From: FACHB-1406 sp034189065
GTDB lineage: Bacteria; Cyanobacteriota; Cyanobacteriia; Cyanobacteriales; Spirulinaceae
Reading direction: 5' to 3'
NCBI GenBank assembly: GCA_034189065.1
Contig: JAXHVQ010000140.1
Span: 1 to 16,587 of the forward strand
DNA: 16,587 bases
Shown one piece after another: positions 14,000-16,587 of the stretch (positions within the stretch are counted from its first letter, which is position 1; each line of letters opens with the position of its first letter). The notes below the pieces were generated by a model that did no database searches, was not told where the DNA came from, and saw nothing but the letters and a program-made list of their open reading frames with translations. A program made the position numbers and the translations under genes.

Positions 14000-14779
14000 A
14001 TGAATAGCTCCGAACTTGAATCCAACCCAATGCCCGCCCAATCCCTTTCCCAACAATCTGCCAAGCAACTAATCGGATATTCGGTCATCTCTCCTCAAGA
14101 CCAAATCTTCGGACGAGTCGAAAAGGTTTTCTTAGACAAAAATCGCCATCTCTATTTAGTTATCTCGCCTTCTGATAGCTCAACTCGCACCACTTGGGCT
14201 TGGTTGGCGGGTCAATTAATTCAGACAGTAGAAACGACAGCGCGATCGCTTCGTGTCAATCTCTCTCTTACTGAAGTCGAACGCCTGCCCATTTATAAGC
14301 CCCCTTCCCAAACCCCCTCGAGCGACGACAGTAACCTCAAAGATGGGTCGCGGGTTCTTGAAGAATATAATATCCCCTTACTTGAAGAAAAGTTAGCGGT
14401 CAAGCGAAATAAGCACAAAATAGGCGAAATTGTCGTTCGTAAGGAAATTGAAACTTATATCGCCCAAGTGCCGCTCAAACGGGAAAAACTCATTGTAGAA
14501 CAAGTCGGGTCTGAAACTCAACAATTGGCAACAATCGATTTAGGACAAGAAGAAATTGTAGGAGTAGAGTATCGAGCAGTCGAGGAGGGAGAAGGCGCTT
14601 CAACTCTCAGAAGCGAATTTACGTCGTATCAAGCCGCTAGCGAAGCTTTGGCCGCGATCGCGGCGCTGCACCAATCTGATGGAGGGGAGCGAGTGCGTGT
14701 TGAATTAAGCGTGGAAAATCGGGAGCTTCAAGAGAAGTATAAGACGATTTTAGATCGCTTCGCCCGAGTTGAAAGTTAA
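14000..14779 (+). CDS. Second PRC-barrel/DUF2382-like protein, divergent paralogue
   Basis: This 259-aa protein shares the layout of its neighbour. A PRC-barrel-like segment lies at about 22-100 (KQLIGYSVISPQDQIFGRVEKVFLDKNRHLYLVIS), a Ser-rich linker follows, then a short DUF2382 segment at 125-168 (IPLLEEKLAVKRNKHKIGEIVVRKEIETYIAQVPLKREKLIVEQ). The C-terminal 70 residues (EFTSYQAASEALAAIAALHQS) differ from the neighbour and hold a possible helix pair. Tandem duplication followed by divergence is the simplest origin. The start is ATG 14000; M11 at 14030 is possible. The terminator just upstream means it needs its own promoter in a short 33-nt gap, or relies on read-through. The gap that follows (14780-15049) shows no gene. 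Confidence 0.75.
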   Translation: MNSSELESNPMPAQSLSQQSAKQLIGYSVISPQDQIFGRVEKVFLDKNRHLYLVISPSDSSTRTTWAWLAGQLIQTVETTARSLRVNLSLTEVERLPIYKPPSQTPSSDDSNLKDGSRVLEEYNIPLLEEKLAVKRNKHKIGEIVVRKEIETYIAQVPLKREKLIVEQVGSETQQLATIDLGQEEIVGVEYRAVEEGEGASTLRSEFTSYQAASEALAAIAALHQSDGGERVRVELSVENRELQEKYKTILDRFARVES

Positions 14780-15049
14780 TCTGCTCAAACCGACCTTCCC
14801 CCTCTATATAGCATTTCTAAATAGAACGTAAACAGCAGTTCGGGAGCGCCAACTTTGAGTAACTCCTCGCCCGTCCCCCAAATCATTCCATTCTTCTATT
14901 CTTTTATTTTCCCGTTCTTCCGAAGCCAAAGTTTTACAACCCTAATAGAAACGCTATATAACTCGTAAATCATAACTCATTAATGCTCTCTGCTTTTTAG
15001 CAAATTTAGCGTCACAATTTAAAACCCGAATAGCTTGACTCAAGAGTTA

Positions 15050-15958
15050 ATGAAAAAAATACAATCGAAACTCCGACTCTTATTGTTTCTTCCCATTATT
15101 CCTATCTTGCTGGTTTTTTGGGGACTTCTCGAACCCTACTTCATTGACGAAACAGAAACCGTTGCTAATATCCCCAACCTGCCGGAAAGCTGGGAGGGGA
15201 AAAAAATTGCTCAAGTCTCTGATTTCCAGATTGGAATGTGGCTGGACAATACGAATACGATTCGTCGCAGCATCTCCAAGTTGGTAGAAGAACGGCCCGC
15301 TGCTGTCCTTATTAGTGGCGATTTTATTTACCATTCTTTACCAGATGCTAGCCCAGAGATCAATAAAGTTCTCGAACTTATTCGTCCCCTAACTGAAGCA
15401 AATATTCCAACTTATGCAGTACTTGGCAATCATGATTACAGCCATAAACCCCCTAAAGCAGAATTAGGACAGCGCGTCGAAGCGGCACTCGAAGATATCG
15501 GTGTCGTCGTTTTACAAAATGAAGCAGTGAAGCTCGAACTGTCGGAGACAAACGCTGAGAATCCAGAACAAAAAGCGCTTTATTTAGTCGGAATTGGTTC
15601 GCGCATTGCAGAGCGCGATCGCGTTCGAGAGGCCTTGGAGCAAGTTCCCTCGGAAAGTCCGAGGATCGCGATGATGCACAATCCTCAATCCTTTGAAAAA
15701 TTTCCCGCTCGCACTGCACCCTTTGCTGTCGCCGGACATACCCACGGCGGACAGATTCGCCTGCCATTTTCACCGCAATGGTCGTGGTTAGCTTTAACCC
15801 ACAAGGATGAGGTATATGTTGATGGTTGGATCGATGATTATGGCGAAGCGGGAAATCAGCTTTATGTGAATCGCGGCATGGGTTTCAGTGATATTCCCAT
15901 ACGCCTTAACTGTCCGCCAGAAGTAACATTCTTTGTCCTTAAATCTCAGCAAAGTTAG
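15050..15958 (+). CDS. Membrane-anchored calcineurin-like metallophosphoesterase
   Basis: This 302-aa protein has an N-terminal membrane anchor (about 8-26, LRLLLFLPIIPILLVFWGLL) followed by a metallophosphoesterase domain. Metal-binding motifs appear in family order: QVSDFQIG (D58), ISGDF (G90-D91), LGNHD (125-129), AMMHNP (H210) and AGHTHGGQ (228-235). In most members the first motif is D-x-H; here it is D-F-Q, so one metal ligand is replaced. The layout resembles YkuE-type phosphoesterases, whose reported substrate in Bacillus is UDP-diacylglucosamine-type lipid precursors, but the substrate here is unknown. The start is ATG 15050, with AAGAG upstream; an in-frame TTG at 15035 is less likely. 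It appears monocistronic. Confidence 0.88.
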   Translation: MKKIQSKLRLLLFLPIIPILLVFWGLLEPYFIDETETVANIPNLPESWEGKKIAQVSDFQIGMWLDNTNTIRRSISKLVEERPAAVLISGDFIYHSLPDASPEINKVLELIRPLTEANIPTYAVLGNHDYSHKPPKAELGQRVEAALEDIGVVVLQNEAVKLELSETNAENPEQKALYLVGIGSRIAERDRVREALEQVPSESPRIAMMHNPQSFEKFPARTAPFAVAGHTHGGQIRLPFSPQWSWLALTHKDEVYVDGWIDDYGEAGNQLYVNRGMGFSDIPIRLNCPPEVTFFVLKSQQS

Positions 15959-16056
15959 ATTTCAATCAAGGACTGGCTATGTTTTAGGGATCGTCCAGCT
16001 TTTCAAAGAAATGGAGGTTTGTTCGTAGCCAACATTCAAAGATTTCCTATAACTTT

Positions 16057-16202
16057 ATACCATTGTTCTTTATTCTTGAGAGACATTCCAAAGATGTGTA
16101 GGTTGGGTCGAGGTCGCGAGACTCAACAGTGAAAGCGCTGTTGGGTTTCACTATCGTTAAACCCAACTTACCAAGTCTCTCACTATTTTTGAAAAATGGT
16201 AT
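16057..16202. mobile_element. MITE-like inverted-repeat element, 146 bp
   Basis: Nested inverted repeats are symmetrically placed: ATACCATT (16057-16064) with AATGGTAT (16195-16202), and TGAGAGAC (16077-16084) with GTCTCTCA (16175-16182), with the same 12-nt distance between outer and inner arms on each side. Farther in, TAGGTTGGGT (16099-16108) is inverted with one mismatch at 16160-16170, and GTGAAA pairs with TTTCAC. The arrangement fits a short non-autonomous element able to fold into one long hairpin. No clear target-site duplication is seen, and no gene lies in 15959-16213. Confidence 0.5.
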
Positions 16203-16213
16203 TGCCAATCAGT

Positions 16214-16587
16214 TTACAGGCTGGATTTGCGGCGACGAACTCCGACGAGAGCGCCAATAATACCCAATCCTAGCAACGTTCCGGGTTCTGGTATGTCAAC
16301 CACTCCCGGCTCATTGTTATTGTCGGGAATTTCCACGCCAGGTAAGGGGTCGGGATACAGTACCGGAGGAACTTCTTCAACGGGAGGAACTTCTTCAACG
16401 GGAGGTTGTTCGTTGACCGGAGGTTGTTCGACTGGAGGTTGTTCGTTGACCGGAGGTTGTTCGACTGGAGGTTGTTCGTTGACCGGAGGTTGTTCAACGG
16501 GAGGTTGTTCGTTGACCGGAGGTTGTTCAACGGGAGGTTGTTCGTTGACCGGAGGTTGTTCAACGGGAGGTTGTTCGTTGACCGGAG
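16214..16587 (-). CDS. PEP-CTERM sorted surface protein, C-terminal part (cut by window edge)
   Basis: The reading frame is open from the right edge to TAA at 16214, giving the last 123 residues of a larger protein. It ends with a PEP-CTERM sorting signal: IPEPGTLLGLG, a short hydrophobic helix (LGIIGALVGV) and the basic tail RRRKSSL. Such tails target proteins for exosortase-mediated processing at the cell surface in cyanobacteria. Before this lies a region of five full and one partial copy of the 11-residue unit PVNEQPPVEQP, then two PVEEVP units and a linker LYPDPLPGVEIPDNNNEPG. The Pro-rich repeat is probably an extended spacer carrying the N-terminal domain, which is outside the window. 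An ORF in another frame over the same stretch is a shadow. Confidence 0.85.
   Translation of the reverse strand, partial: PVNEQPPVEQPPVNEQPPVEQPPVNEQPPVEQPPVNEQPPVEQPPVNEQPPVEQPPVNEQPPVEEVPPVEEVPPVLYPDPLPGVEIPDNNNEPGVVDIPEPGTLLGLGIIGALVGVRRRKSSL
16403..16587 (-). repeat. 33-bp tandem repeat within the PEP-CTERM gene
   Basis: The word GTTGACCGG recurs on the + strand at 16412, 16445, 16478, 16511, 16544 and 16577, a period of exactly 33 bp. Each period encodes one PVNEQPPVEQP unit on the - strand. The two central copies use CCA GTC where the outer ones use CCC GTT, so the array has at least two sub-types and was probably shaped by recombination. It continues beyond the window. Confidence 0.95.

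Noticed and set aside
16270..16563. 97-aa - strand ORF with repeated NNLRSTNNL
   Set aside because: It is the wrong frame of the 33-bp repeat; the frame ending at 16214 carries a proper PEP-CTERM tail.
1..16587. tRNA and rRNA genes
   Set aside because: None was recognised on either strand by reading for cloverleaf arms and conserved rRNA words; a covariance-model scan would be decisive.

Overview
The window is cyanobacterial chromosome. The octamer GCGATCGC (HIP1) recurs throughout most of it, and the right half carries the linked block ecfT-pipX-pipY-sepF-proC; PipX (the PII/NtcA partner) is found only in cyanobacteria. Short inverted repeats of the GGTGGGTTA/TAACCCACC and TTGGGT types, an 8-nt tandem repeat and a PEP-CTERM protein fit a large-genome, probably filamentous or colonial, cyanobacterium. 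The species cannot be read from the sequence.

Left third (1-4024): two CRISPR arrays with the same 36-nt repeat lie on the + strand. Array 1 (14 repeats in view, cut by the window's left edge) and array 2 (12 repeats) each end in a near-identical hairpin terminator. Between them, on the opposite strand, is a single CRISPR-linked gene: a 448-aa fusion of two Csx3 (Crn3 ring-nuclease) modules with a C-terminal P-loop domain. Array 2 has a leader with a near-consensus promoter and several copies of a 12-nt motif. No cas1, cas2, cas6, cas10 or effector gene is present, so the effector and adaptation genes must lie elsewhere. Csx3 points to a type III system that signals through cyclic tetra-adenylate.

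Next (4099-8644), all on the - strand: an HD-domain hydrolase of the RelA/SpoT hydrolase type; a WYL-domain regulator that looks like the CRISPR-associated TIGR03985 family; and an AT-rich pair, ATPase plus DUF4435 TOPRIM-like protein, that matches the layout of the PARIS anti-phage system (AriA/AriB). The pair contains no HIP1 octamer that I can find, while flanking DNA is rich in them, which suggests it arrived by transfer. Positions 1-8644 read as a defence island.

Right half: housekeeping genes on the - strand (proC, sepF, pipY, pipX, ecfT, listed left to right), then + strand genes for two PRC-barrel/DUF2382 stress-type paralogues and a membrane-anchored metallophosphoesterase. A MITE-like 146-bp inverted-repeat element follows. 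The right edge cuts a - strand PEP-CTERM protein whose C-terminal half is an 11-residue Pro/Glu/Gln repeat.

How the parts may work together: array transcripts would guide a type III complex encoded elsewhere, the Csx3 fusion would tune its cyclic-nucleotide signal, and the WYL protein may regulate CRISPR expression. The PARIS-like pair would be an independent abortive-infection layer. These functional links are inference from family knowledge and position.
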